Shown here: positions 12,649-24,065 of the stretch, in pieces | How positions within the stretch are numbered: position 1 is the stretch's first letter | How the letters are laid out: each line of letters opens with the position of its first letter | Assembly: GCA_949358305.1 (NCBI GenBank) | Contig: OX442320.1 | Location: 11,858,259 to 11,922,258, forward strand | Direction: 5' to 3' | Source: Strigamia acuminata | Lineage: Eukaryota; Arthropoda; Chilopoda; Geophilomorpha; Linotaeniidae | Length of the DNA: 64,000 nt | The notes under the pieces: generated by a model | Told to the model about the DNA's origin: nothing | What the model saw: only the letters and a program-made list of their open reading frames with translations | Databases searched by the model: none | Made by a program: the position numbers and the translations under genes

Positions 12649-13291
12649 ATGAGCGAAAAAGCAGAGAAGAAGAGTCGTGGCTTCTCTTTCAAAAGGAAAA
12701 CAAAAAGTTCGGGTGCTGACACGCCGAAAAGTGAGCCGAGCTTTGAGTTTGATTCTATGACTTACATCAGGTAACTTGGAATAGAAATTGTGAATGCAAA
12801 AGTGGATTTATTTATTTTATTTATTTATTTATTTATTTACTATGTTAATCAAACAAGTTTTGCATAAGTTTTCAGTAATTGCGTTATTTCTTAAGGGATT
12901 ACTGTAATGCAAGAACTTCACGCTAAATATTTAAAGCAAATAAGTTTGGTACAAATAAGTCAGGTGTGTAATTGATTAATTATAAACTTGAAAAACCTCA
13001 TTTAATCTCGTACAATCGGAACTGCATAAAAATTGGGTTTGTTTTCAATAAATGTTGGCGGGTACATTAAAATTTCACCACAATATCTTGGGGGTTTTGT
13101 CCAGATAAATATTTTTCTTCAATTTATTCTCTTTATTTTGGAGAGTCACTTACAAGTGAGATTGTATCTGAATTATATGTCTGAATAATCATTTGTTGTC
13201 AACACAATGACTGATGGACAAAGAGTTGGCTGACAAAACGTTCTGTCCTTGGAAGCTTGGCGAAACTGAAACACGAGGCAAATTATGACAC

Positions 13292-13326
<35 letters not shown>

Positions 13327-16300
13327 TCCTTTTGATCTTTTGCACTCTACAAAGAGAAGTTAAAGAAACACTCTTGTTCCTTCCTACCTACCTTCATTCT
13401 AAGGATTACTTTTATTTTCACGCTAAATTGAAGTCACTCTAATGTTTGCATAAGAAGAAAGCCAATAGAAATACAATGTGCGAAAGTTATTCAGAAAGAA
13501 TGGAAAGTTATAGAGCGGGCGACAAAAAAATTATGCTAATGCCTCCCAAAGTATGAATAAAGCCGCGCAAGAAGGTGAAGCTGTGAAGATGGAGCTTTTG
13601 AAATGTTTTTACATTCATCCTTTGGGGTCGTGACCATGTGCAGTTGAATAAATAGAAAATGCAAAGGATGCGAGTAACACTTTGCAATATATGGACAGTT
13701 TTAGTGTAATCGATTTCCTCCCATTGGGTTAACGTGGAGATGTGACGCAAAGGGTTCAAGATCTGCGCAGAATTGATCTTCGATTCAACAATTGCAGGCA
13801 GGCGCTGTGCAGGAAGAAGTTGTTATCGATACTCCAATATTTTGATCTCTCAGGGATGTTGATCACCCGTTCGTTGTTTATTACATCTTCGGTGGGATGT
13901 GAAAAGTGACAAAAAGTAATAAATGAGGAGGAAACGGGCAATAAGCTGGTTAATGGGAACGCCTGCGGTGTGCAGCAATTGATTGACTCGTAGATTAATT
14001 GGTGCCTTTTTAATGTGCAGAGTCAATGGAATTAACTGCAGTTTAATTTGAAATATGTTGGAAACAGATTAGTTGGCCGCGTTTTCTTCTAGTTGAGATT
14101 GAGTTTATTTTGATTGAAAGTTTAATGAGAAAAAGGAATTTAAACAAACAAACTAACAAGTAAGCGTGTTCTAAGAATAGGAAAACAATGTAAATAAAAG
14201 ATGCACGGAGCAGAAAAACAAAGGAAAGCGGATTTTAATAAAGAATTCACATTTTACAAAGGTTTTGTTGAAGTTAAGGCTTTACAGCTTTTTCTTTTTA
14301 TTATGTTTGCAGGGGTTCTTTCTGACAAGAGCATTACAAACATTAACACGAGGATGAATTAAGTGTTTAAAGCCGCGCTCTAGTTGTTTCCGTTTGGACT
14401 TGTTAGAATTTCTCATTTAGGTCGGTTGACTCGCAAATTAATTGAAACAATAAAGCTCTTCAAACTTGCTGTCACGAGCGGCCAATTTTAGGACTCGAGA
14501 AGTGCTAAAAACAAGAAGTCCAACTGGTATTAATAGGCAGTGCGAAGCTTGTATCATTACTATACTCGAGTTGCACTCAAAAAGGCACCTCACAATGTGT
14601 ACTCCCATTGGTCGAGCCAGTTTACTACTAACTCCAGACTGTATACTACTACTAGAAGAAGTAGTTTTGATTTTTATTTATTGTTGTGATTGTTATGACT
14701 AGTTTAGTTAATGTTATTTTGATTTTATTTAATAAAAAATCTTATTTCCATCATTAAAATGAAGTTTTACACATTAAAAAATGTCAAACTCATGTTTGTT
14801 GTGTTTATTGCTTACATCGTCTGGAAGTTTGAATTTTAGGCTGTTGCCTAGGCAATCGATTACAATGTCTGTACATTGTAATGCAATTTTGGTGTTTGGG
14901 TCTACTTTTCCGGATCACTACACCAGTAAACTGGCTGGAGCAATGGGAGTACACATTGTGAGGTGCCTTTTTGAGTGCAACTCGAGTATATTCTCTGCAC
15001 GTAAACACAATTTGATTTCTTCACCACTCAAAATATTCGGTGCATGTAAACGTAGTATAAGTGACAGGGTGCGACGTGCGAGCGCCGATTTTCAAAGCGT
15101 GTTATTGGCCGTTTCAGTCAAGAAGAAGCGGTGAAAATCGACCAAGAGCTCTTCACCGAGTATGCATTCAGCGTGGATCAGCTGATGGAACTGGCCGGAC
15201 TGAGTTGCGCTACAGCGATCACCCGTTGTTATCCGCTCGCACGAATGACTAAAGGATCGACCGTTCTCGTCTGCTGCGGACCAGGCAACAATGGCGGGGA
15301 CGGATTAGTATGCGCGCGCCATCTTAAAATGTTTGTAAGTTATTTGAGCATTTTTTTGGAAAGATTGAAACCAGACGCGGGATTAAATTTGAGCTTTTTT
15401 TTTCTTGTAGGGTTACAATCCGTCTGTCTTTTATCCCAAACAATCTTCGAAGCAGTTGTTCGTCAACTTGACGACTCAATGCCAGCAAATGGATATTCCT
15501 TTCTTATCGTTTCTTCCCGATGCCCCTTTAATCAGAGAGTCTTTCAATTTGGTAGTGGACGCCATTTTTGGCTTCAGTTTTAAACCTCCTGTCCGTCCGG
15601 AATTTGTCGAAGTTCTCGATAAGATCAAGCGAGCCGAAATACCAGTGGCCAGCATAGATATCCCATCAGGTAAATTCTACTCTGAATGAATGTCATCAAT
15701 TGAGATAGATGCGCTCGTCAAATTGTTACTGTCAAATAATCGAGTGATTTGAATGACATTAATGGCGCTCGAAACTACCATAGGCCTTTTGATGAAACGA
15801 TGATCGTTAAAAGCATTTTATTATTGTGCATTAAATAATGTATGTCGTAAAAATGCATACATATTTGGCAAATAATAGTACAGTCGAAACTCTTTATAAC
15901 GAATCACGATCTAACGAATTATCGCTATAACGAATTGTTGAAAATGACTTTGTTGGCCAGCCATAGTACACCATGTTAAATATTTTCGTTATAACGAATT
16001 TCGATATAACGAATTATTCGTTATAAAAAACAAGTTTTCAGGTACACTGTAATACCCATAAGCTCTCGTTATAACGAATTTTCAAAACTGATCACATGAC
16101 TCACAATATTGTAATATTGTAATGTTACAAGTGGCGTGTTTTTGTTTAGGTTGGGACGTGGAAGAAGGTGACCCGGAAGGTTTGCAGCCGGACTTACTCA
16201 TTTCGCTGACGGCTCCGAAACGAAGTGCGAAACTGTTCAAGGGGAAGTTCCATTATTTGGGTGGAAGATTCGTCCCTCCAAACTTGGCTGCAAAGTATGA

Positions 16301-16361
16301 GTTGAATATCCCACCATACCCGGCAACTGACTGCGTCGTCGAACTCCCACCTCCAACGTAA
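12649..16361 (+). CDS. NAXE: NAD(P)H-hydrate epimerase (YjeF_N domain)
   Basis: Four exons (12649-12770, 15118-15334, 15411-15669, 16150-16361) give 269 aa. The junction of exons 1 and 2 restores [18 protein letters not shown], which matches the start of the NAXE domain in other animals. Family motifs follow in order: [67 protein letters not shown] and [10 protein letters not shown]. The enzyme epimerises damaged (R)-NAD(P)HX to the S form used by the ATP/ADP-dependent dehydratase NAXD; vertebrate NAXE is also called AIBP. The N-terminal 36 residues are Lys/Arg/Ser-rich without a hydrophobic stretch, so secretion is not suggested. Intron 1 (2.35 kb) holds a fold-back element and intron 3 a pogo-like MITE, which explains the gene's length compared with its compact neighbours. 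Confidence 0.95.
13289..13328. repeat. (TTTC)n microsatellite
   Basis: About ten uninterrupted TTTC units lie in NAXE intron 1. The rest of this intron, up to the fold-back element at 14.56 kb, shows no exon. Confidence 0.9.
14561..14990. mobile_element. Fold-back element in NAXE intron 1 (family copy 1)
   Basis: A ~65-bp arm starting TATACTCGAGTTGCACTCAA returns as an almost perfect reverse complement ending CTCGAGTATA at 14990. The interior is AT-rich. Next to the right arm it has a block GGCAATCGATTACAATGTCTG followed by GCAATTTTGGTGTTTGGGTC and CACTACACCAGTAAACTGGC. The same block is found in the copies at 18.0-18.3 and 23.1-23.3 kb. No protein is encoded. Confidence 0.75.
15881..16090 (+). 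mobile_element. pogo/Tigger-like MITE, copy 2, in NAXE intron 3
   Basis: The element starts CAGTCGAAACTCTTTATAAC right after TA and closes with the inverted end GTTATAACGAATTTTCAAAACTG. Multiple TATAACGAA units and the internal TTGGCCAGCCATAGTACACC block are shared with the copy at 11.2 kb. It is non-coding. Confidence 0.65.
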
Positions 16362-17579
16362 ACCGATCGATGTAGAAAGATGTCTGTTTATTAAGATGGA
16401 ATAACATATCTGCATTTTATAACCAATTTTATCCGTTGTAACGATGCAAATTTGTAAATAATGGGGTTTGGGATTTAGTCCATCTAATACATCTCCATTT
16501 CACTGCCATCGATTTCGTGTCACTTTGTTGATTGATAATGGAAGTTTGCGTTTCAATCCTTTGAAGTACCGATTAACCATTCATTTGGTGTCATTTCAAT
16601 TATATTTAATTGTGACTTTCCACTTAAGACTGTTTATTTGTCAATAAAATATGATCCAGTGTTTGTTTGGCTAATCGATCCGAATATCGAATAATCACTT
16701 TTGTTTGTGCTTGAAATTCTTTCTTTCTAAATTTATTCGAATTTTACAAACATGCACAAGTATTGACACCTGAAAATATACATTACAATGTTGATACATG
16801 TGTAAAATGTTAAAATTAAGGCTAGCATTTGCCATTTGTACTGTGTTGATCACTCTTGAAAGACTTCCTGTATTTCCATTGGTCCGTTAGTTACTACATC
16901 TAAATCCCAACGTTGTTACAACAATAAATCACTCGCTTATTTTGAATCTCTCGTTTCGTCGGGATTGAAAAATGCATTGACATTTTTTTAACACTGAACT
17001 CAAGCACCATCTATGATATCACTGAAACACAAGTTAAGTATACTGACAAAAAATCAAATGATTAATTAATCACATCTACCTATCTAACTTATCTTAAAGG
17101 GGTTTAATTCTTTCTTTCTTTCTTTCTCTTTGCACAGTTTCTAGGATTGAATCAACAATTGCGACCAAAATACAAAATACAACCTTGGTATTGTACCTCG
17201 GTCCACAACTGCACTTTCTCTTTAAGGCATTCATTAATGTTGCACTCGTAGAAATGGCCATTAAGTATGTGAATATTATATAAATGTGTGACATCGTGAC
17301 AAAGGTGTAGGTTAAGATTACCGCTTGATTTAGTGCATCCATTATGCAGCAGTTTGCTTGCGTTTCCCGAGTCTCACGTGCAGGAGAAGACGGAACATAA
17401 ATTGCGGCACGTGACTAACTGGGGAAAGTGAGCTTCTTCTGTCTTTTCTTTAGATTTATTTCTAGGTTGTATGGAAGATTGGAAGATTGGATATTGCAGT
17501 AACTGAGGTCTGTCTTTGTTTTTCAAATGCATATTGGGATTTTGCAAAGTTTTTAAAATGTTTTTTTTTTTTTTTGGTT
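16362..17579. other. NAXE 3' UTR and convergent intergenic DNA
   Basis: The region lies between the NAXE stop and the stop codon of the convergent minus-strand gene. A NAXE poly(A) signal AATAAA is at 16643-16648. A short TTTC run occurs near 17110. No further gene is seen. Confidence 0.5.
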
Positions 17580-20500
17580 TTATGTGTTGATATATTGAGT
17601 TGGTTGTGATGGAATCACTTGAATTTCAGGACTGTCTTCTATCGTGTCGTTCTCTTCGACGACAACGTTGGTGAAAACAGGCATTCGCCTGCTCGGTGAC
17701 CGGAGTGAAGATACCATTGAAAGTGGAGTTGGCATCATTGATGATGGTGGCGCACTCAGAGTCGGTCGCAATTGTTCGTGCGACCGCGTGTTTGACATGT
17801 TAAGCTCGGCTGACTGACTACATATTGAACCGGCGCTTGGACGACGGGATCCTACAAAAGTAAAGGTCAGTGTTTACACTTTACACCAAATGTAACTGCA
17901 GTATTTCTTGCATTCCAAGATTTCTTCGATTCTAAGACACACTTTTGCACCTAGTGCTGATAATTTCTAAGGGCACCTCATGTATAAAATCGGGCTGCAT
18001 CTTGCAATCGATCGGGTCTTAGAATCGAAGAAGTATGCTCTGGCAGAGCATAAGAGTGGCCTTTCTCCCATTGGCCCAGCCTCATTACTTCGAACGATTA
18101 AAATGATGAAATTTTATTTGTATTTTATAATAAAATGTTTTTTTTAATTCATAAAATAATGTTTTAGGTTGTTTGCATTTCGTAATACATTTTTGAATAG
18201 TTAATTTCCTAACATTAGGTAATCGATTGCGAAACTGGACATGTAATGCAATTCTGGTGTTTTGGTCTATTTTTTTGTATCAGTACACCAGTAAAATGGC
18301 TCGGCCAATGGGAGAAAGGCCACTTTTATGCTGTAGCAGTTGATGGTTAGGTCACCTGGTTTGTTAGGTGTTAACATGGAATAACTTTGGCGTCTGGAAG
18401 TCGGATTTGAGCCTGGTCCACTAGACCTTCTGGGTGCAGAAAAACTAGATGCGTTTGTCAGGGATATTGTTGGAGGGCCAGCATAAGCATAGTGACCACG
18501 AGGTTCGCCGAATCTTGCGCTGAAAATGTCACATTGCATAGTTGGTGGTGAAATTGCATCGGGTTGGGCATTAGGGTTTTTTCTTACTTGCTGAATAATC
18601 TTAACACCAGGCACAAGAGAGCTGCAAACAAACTCAACCCAACTCCTATCCCTAAAGCTGTTGGCAGTTCTGTTGGTAGTGACGAATCTTCTTTCTCGAC
18701 TGAATTTTAAACAAATTGAGTTATTTTATCGGGAGATTGTGGTTTAAAGATGAAATGTTGGGTGGGAATGGGGAGTTGTCGGTATCGAGCGACACCATAT
18801 TTTCTTCAAAAGGCAGTTACGATCGACCATTGAGCTTGTTAAGTTGAAATTACAAATTAGCGTTTAAATGGAAAGATCGAATAGAGCTTGGCGACGCATA
18901 ACTGGCACGAAAAGCCCCAAGTGCGACATTTTAGTTGGATTTTGAAAGAAAATGCGGTATGCAGGTGATAATATACGATGATGAGAGAACAGAAAAAATG
19001 TTCGGTTAAGTTTAAGCCTAAATTGTCGCGCCAGCTGTAGCATCCCATCCGAACGGGGTTAGTTAAAAGGGAGGAAGAGATAGTTGTTGTGACAAATGTA
19101 GATGATTCTTACCGGAAGTGCATTTACTTCCATCCGGAGTTGCTGTCATCTGGTAGTGATCCTTGCATGCACATTTGTAGTAGTATTTAGACACTTCAGC
19201 GCATATTGCATTGGGTTCGCTGTAGCTGCACGATTCGACATGATTGCAAAGATCCCCGAGAGACAGAGCTGAAAAAGAGAAGATAAAGCGCTCTCACAAT
19301 AGAAAAGAATAGAAAAGGATAGGTTTAATTAAATGGTTGTAAATTAACAATGGAGGATGATTCGGTGCATGATAATAGGTGTTGATCCTTTGGAATGTTT
19401 CATATTGGATTGCAGCCAATTTGGAGATTAGTGTTGAATTAGCTCTACTTACTGTTGAATGCTTTTCAGCTTTAGTGGTTGATGAAGCCAAGAAAATAGG
19501 CTTTGCAAAAACAAATTACGTACTCTACAGCAAAATGAAACCAACTTAAAGGAAGGAATCAAAGTAATGACTGCTGCCTTGTGCTTTTTGTCCAACCTTT
19601 AATGCTGTTGTGTAATTCGAATGCAAATTTGTGGCGGCCATTCGGGGGGTAGGACACTCAAAATGTATTAATTTAAAGAGAAATTGGGATTTATTTTGGA
19701 TTTTAGCGAATGTCGTACCCCTCGCTTGTACTGCCTTGTATTGGCTTACGTGGAAGGCAGTTGTGTTTATTGAGGGCGATTGGATGGGCACTGTCACACT
19801 GACAAGTGTTGCTTGCTTTGTTGCAGAAGGAATGGAACAACTCGTCACTGCACTTGTCCTCGCATACATCACCTATGAACAGCCCCAATGTGCTGTCCAC
19901 ACCTGGAACGATGAGGCAAATTACAATTAATGATTACCAATGATTATCGCCAGTGGCAGGTGGGACAAAATGAAAAAATGAAAAAATGAAAAAATGAAAA
20001 AAATGAAAAAACATTAAAAACCTTAAAAACCCACGTTTGAAGACCATTTGCGTCTCGTGCGCAGCCGAGAAAAAACATTGCTGGCTCTGGTTGCGCCGCT
20101 GATTATCGCAGCAGCTGCAAATGTGTTGGCAATTTGAAAGGCAAATAGACTCGGCTTTGAAACTGCATAGCGAAAGGACGCACGAATGAAATAAATAAGC
20201 GCACAACAGAGATTCTTTACCCTTTCTAAATGGAATTTAAAACAAGTTAACGACTCGGTAATTATCCATTTGTGCATTTTTGATTTTAACTCGAGAACCC
20301 CTGGATTGTGGATTGTGGGATGGGGCCCCTTTGGGTCAATGAAAATGTGTTTACAGACACGCAGGAACGGAAAAGAGACATTTTTGTGTCGTAAATGTTG
20401 TAAATGCGCATTTGGTAAACGGCGTGTCGAACTGTCGAACTGTCGGCGCTCGTGTGACGAGCAGATGAAATGAATTAGGGCCGGAATGACGTAATGAAGT

Positions 20501-20686
20501 AATGAACTTACTGTCCGTGGTATCGTCATCGAATTGAAAGGATTCTCCATCATCATCAGTCTGCTCGGGGTTTTGGTGTTGGGCAGCAACGGGGCTTCTT
20601 CCCCCGTTCGCACTCAGCCAAGCTACGAGCAGCAAAAATGTCGACAGATTCATTTCGAGCAGATTAACAAGTGGGTTTAGCGCCAT
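17580..20686 (-). CDS. Cys-rich single-pass type I membrane protein, unrecognised
   Basis: Six minus-strand exons join with a constant phase: 20512-20686, 19750-19902, 19113-19268, 18588-18699, 18356-18519 and 17580-17851, giving 343 aa. The N terminus has a signal peptide (NLSTFLLLVAWLSANGG; Met12 is an equally good start), then an acidic linker. Residues ~70-160 hold two Cys-rich modules, one per exon: GDVCEDKCSDELFHSFC...TCQC, and GDLCNHVESCSYSEPNAIC...YKCACKDHY...GSKC. They resemble EB or EGF-like modules of invertebrate surface proteins. A transmembrane helix (ALGIGVGLSLFAALLCLVL) follows, then a Ser/Pro/Arg-rich cytoplasmic tail of ~145 residues. The domain order suggests a surface receptor or adhesion protein; I recognise no named family and assign no function. 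Its start lies 660 bp from the divergent first ENPP6-like gene. Confidence 0.75.
18047..18332. mobile_element. Fold-back element in the last intron of the membrane gene (copy 2)
   Basis: Arms AGCATAAGAGTGGCCTTTCT and the reverse complement of AGCATAAAAGTGGCCTTTCT, continuing into CCCATTGGCC, enclose an AT-rich interior. The interior carries GGTAATCGATTGCGAAACTG, GCAATTCTGGTGTTTTGGTC and CAGTACACCAGTAAAATGGC, the family core. The right arm ends only 24 bp from the donor of the exon at 18356-18519. Confidence 0.7.
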
Positions 20687-21347
20687 TTTTCCAGCGTCAC
20701 CTGTCCGACATGTCGTCGTGTTCTACTCGATTAGAAATCGCTCGCATATCCGTAACATCGTTAACAGCTGACAAATTGACGCACCTCGACTCGACTGATG
20801 CTCATCTCTCGTTTATGGATTTATCTTAGTTGGCGCTGCACTCGCCAGTTGGAGCCACCGCGCTGCTAATGGCCGCCGATTGAGCTGTTTGAAAACCAAA
20901 TAAACAGATGTTTTTTTTATTGTTAAGTAAAATGAATTTTAGATAATAAATGTGAAAATTGTCACTGAGGAAATATAAAACAATTAAAATGTGGGGTTCA
21001 GGTGGAGGAAAAATGAGTTGTTGCTTGGAAACGCACAAATGTGCACTTTGGGGGAGTGAATATCATTGGGGATTTCATTTATTGTTTATTCACTATTATC
21101 CCCCTGCTGTGGTAAGTATGACTGCTTTTGTTGCTCAAATATTTGTGGTTCTGAGGTAATTTTTTCCTGCAATGTATTTTTGAAGCAGATGTTACAGCAT
21201 TTGTGCTGTGTGTGTAATTAGGAGATGAAATATTTATAATGCTTTCTAGTTCATTAAAAGCTAAAAGCTAATTAATTCTAGATGCATTTCTTGATTAGAC
21301 TTAGTCAATCACAATTTTATTTTATTTCATTTTATTTTATTTTAGAT
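20687..21347. other. Divergent intergenic region (membrane gene / first ENPP gene)
   Basis: This ~660-bp head-to-head spacer must hold the promoters of the minus-strand membrane protein gene and the plus-strand ENPP gene. No clear TATA box or other recognisable element was found. A 5'-UTR intron of the ENPP gene ending at TTTTAG near 21345 is possible. Confidence 0.4.
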
Positions 21348-23913
21348 ATGAGGCTGATGAAATCAATGTTGGTGGCTGTTGGTATTTCTTTTGTTTGTAT
21401 TGTTGGTTTTCTTGGCGTCCGTGCTGGTAGTCCACCAAAGAAAGATAAACTTTTACTTATTTTGTTGGATGCTTTCCGCTGGGATTATGTTGATGGGTTA
21501 CCGGAAAGTGGAGGATTTAAAAAGTTGATACAAAATGGCGTCAAGGCTGAACACACGGTGCCAATTTATCCTGCCGAGTCATATCCCAACTACTTCGCAC
21601 TTGTTACAGGTATTTAATGTTTTGTGGTGTGCTTAGTGATTGGTTTGTGCGAGGTCACTTCAGAAAAGTGTTAAGGGACTTAGGGACACGAGTAAAATAA
21701 TTAGAAAAAAAAATTTTCTTCGATAAAGGGTGCCGATTTCAAAAGTCGGAATAGAATTACAGTCGAAACTCTTTATAACGAATCGCGATATAACGAATTA
21801 TCGATATATATATATATCTGCACTATATTTTAATTTAGTGTTGAAAACGATACACTAAACATTTTTCCCTTACGATATGGCACTAAAATAGTGTAACGTG
21901 GAACAAAATAAGGGAAAAATGCATCCCGCAATCTCTCTAATCTTTCACTTCTGGATTGTAAACAGTGGCATTAAATTGTCACGGTTTCTACCGCGGGTGA
22001 CGACCATGTTAAGTCAAATAGTGGAATATTGATTTATTTGTGTTGACAGGGTTGTATGCGGAGAACCATGGAGTTGTGTCAAACTACATGTATGATCCGG
22101 ATGCAGCCATTGTGTTTAACATGGGTGACGGCAAGGATTCGGAGCAGTCATCTTGGTTCGACAAAGCCGAGCCTATTTGGGTAACGGCTGAAAAGAATAA
22201 CGTTCCAACGGCAAGTTTGGAATGGCCATCGGCCGACATACCTATCAGAGAAATCCGTCCACAATTTGCAAGTCCTTACAAATTGCAGTTGTCACCTTAC
22301 AGCTTAAAGTCTAGTCTAAGGAAAGCCGTGGATTTACTCTCTTCGGGCAAGATAGAGTTTTGCCAGGTTCAAATATTGTCTACATTGAAAACTGGATGTT
22401 GGATAGCTCACTCTTATCTTTTGATAGGTTTTTAGTGAATGGACTGACTTTATGGCGCATTCTCTAGGCCCTTATGTAATGAAGAATGTTATGGTTCCAA
22501 TGTTTATAGATGATATTATTCTAGACACGTTGAATTATGTGAAATTGAAGAAATTAGATCAAAATGTAAGCTACAGACTGGTTAAGTGGTAATGCTATGA
22601 CTATTTATTCTTCTTTTTTTTAGTTGAATATTATTCTTCTCTCAGATCATGGCATGACAAGTACTGATCCTTTTTCAGTTAAAACTTTGAGAATGGATAA
22701 TCTATTTGACTTAGCTGATGTAAATCTTGTCTTAAATCACGGATCCCACATGGGAATCTTTCCCATATCTGATATGGAGGATAAAGTAATATGAAAACAA
22801 CTTGAATAGTTATTGGAACTTGATTTTCACTTATTTACAGATTTACAATCAACTAAGAAATGTCACTGGAATTAAAGTTTACAAAAGAGATGACATACCA
22901 GAAAGCTATCACATGAAACACAGCAATAGGGTTCCTCCAATTTTTATAGAAACCCTCAAGGGATACTACATACCACCAGTAATTGCCGTCAACTCCCTCT
23001 AGACCAGGGCTTCTTAAATTTTAGGTTGGGAAATGGCTCAATTCTGATTGAAAAAAAATTCGTATACTCAAAACCACCACAACGTTGACCTATTTCAGCT
23101 GATTTACGCCTAACTGTGGACTGTATTCTACTACGCGGAAAAGTAGTTCTGTGTCAAAGCATCACCTTTGACAATGAACAAGTGTTGGTAATCGATCACA
23201 ATGTCTGGAGTTCGATTACAATTCTGGTGTTTTGGGCTACTTTTTTGTGCCACTACACCAGTGAAATAGGTCAACGTTGTATTGGTTTTGAGTATACCTA
23301 CCGGTATCTACACTGGCACGCCAGTAAAAACGGGGTTTATCTTCGTGCCGTTAAAACTCGCACTATACCGGCATGCGGCTTAAAGTAGGGTAATACGGTA
23401 AGTAATAATACCTAATGTATCTGGGGTTGCGTAAACATTTCTCGAGCAATAAGGAGCCTTGAGTGGAAAAGGTTTAACAAGTCCTGCTTTGGACGAGGTG
23501 TAGGTGGGTCCGGCAGAAAGTAATCTGTCTAGAGGGAGATAGATGTCTGTAGAATGATAATCATTGGACATTTTTCTATTACTTATATTGTTTAGTTAAA
23601 AGATAAGAAGAAACAAATTGGAGGTGGGCCGGTGAATTTTAACATCTTAGGGCACCACGGATATAACCCGATTGGATTTCCAGATATGTGGGGAACCTTC
23701 ATTGCTTCAGGACCTGGTAGAAAAAAAATAAAAGAGAAATGTGACTGAGAATTGATTGGTTTTAATTTTGTGTTTGCAGCTTTTAAAAAAGGAATTGTAG
23801 TTCCTGCAATCAACAATGTTGACGTTTATAACCTCTTAGCTCATTTACTCAATATTCCAGCATTACCCAATAATGGAACTTGGGATCATGTAAAAAACAT
23901 GCTGAATACATGA
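21348..23913 (+). CDS. ENPP6-like phosphodiesterase, tandem copy A
   Basis: Seven exons (21348-21609, 22050-22366, 22428-22565, 22624-22785, 22841-22978, 23596-23716, 23780-23913) give 423 aa. After a signal peptide (LVAVGISFVCIVGFLGVRAG) the nucleotide pyrophosphatase/phosphodiesterase fold is complete. It has the first metal site LLILLDAFRWDYV, the nucleophile region PAESYPNYFALVTGL, SNYMYDP, the metal residues in WTDFMAHSLG, LSDHGM, and the late His in GHHGYN. The nucleophile is Ser, as in ENPP6, the choline-specific phosphodiesterase that cleaves glycerophosphocholine, rather than the Thr of ENPP1-3. The common HGYD has become HGYN. The C terminus stops after NNGTWDHVKNMLNT with no hydrophobic GPI-type tail, so secretion is predicted. 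It is the most diverged of the four copies. Intron 5 is enlarged by a fold-back element. Confidence 0.92.
21760..21812 (+). mobile_element. pogo/Tigger-like MITE fragment, copy 3
   Basis: CAGTCGAAACTCTTTATAAC followed by GAATCGCGATATAACGAATT is nearly identical to the left end of the NAXE intron copy. Homology stops in a TA dinucleotide run, so only one terminus can be recognised. It lies in intron 1 of ENPP copy A. Confidence 0.6.
23063..23296. mobile_element. Fold-back element in ENPP copy A intron 5 (copy 3)
   Basis: The arm TATACTCAAAACC...ACAACGTTGACCTATTTCA is matched by its reverse complement ending GGTTTTGAGTATA. The interior has the family core GGTAATCGATCACAATGTCT, CAATTCTGGTGTTTTGGGCT and CACTACACCAGTGAAATAGG. 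It shares ACTGTATTCTACTAC...AAGTAGTT with the NAXE intron copy. Confidence 0.7.
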
Positions 23914-24065
23914 TTGATTGTAATTTTAGTTGTAATAATGACACTGTTATAAAATATGAAGCATTTAATATTTTTGACGTTGTTATCTTATCATTTTTGA
24001 AGTGTAGACAAAGATATTTGATAATTCTGTCAGTTCTTTAGTCTGAAAGTTGCGGTTTAAATATC

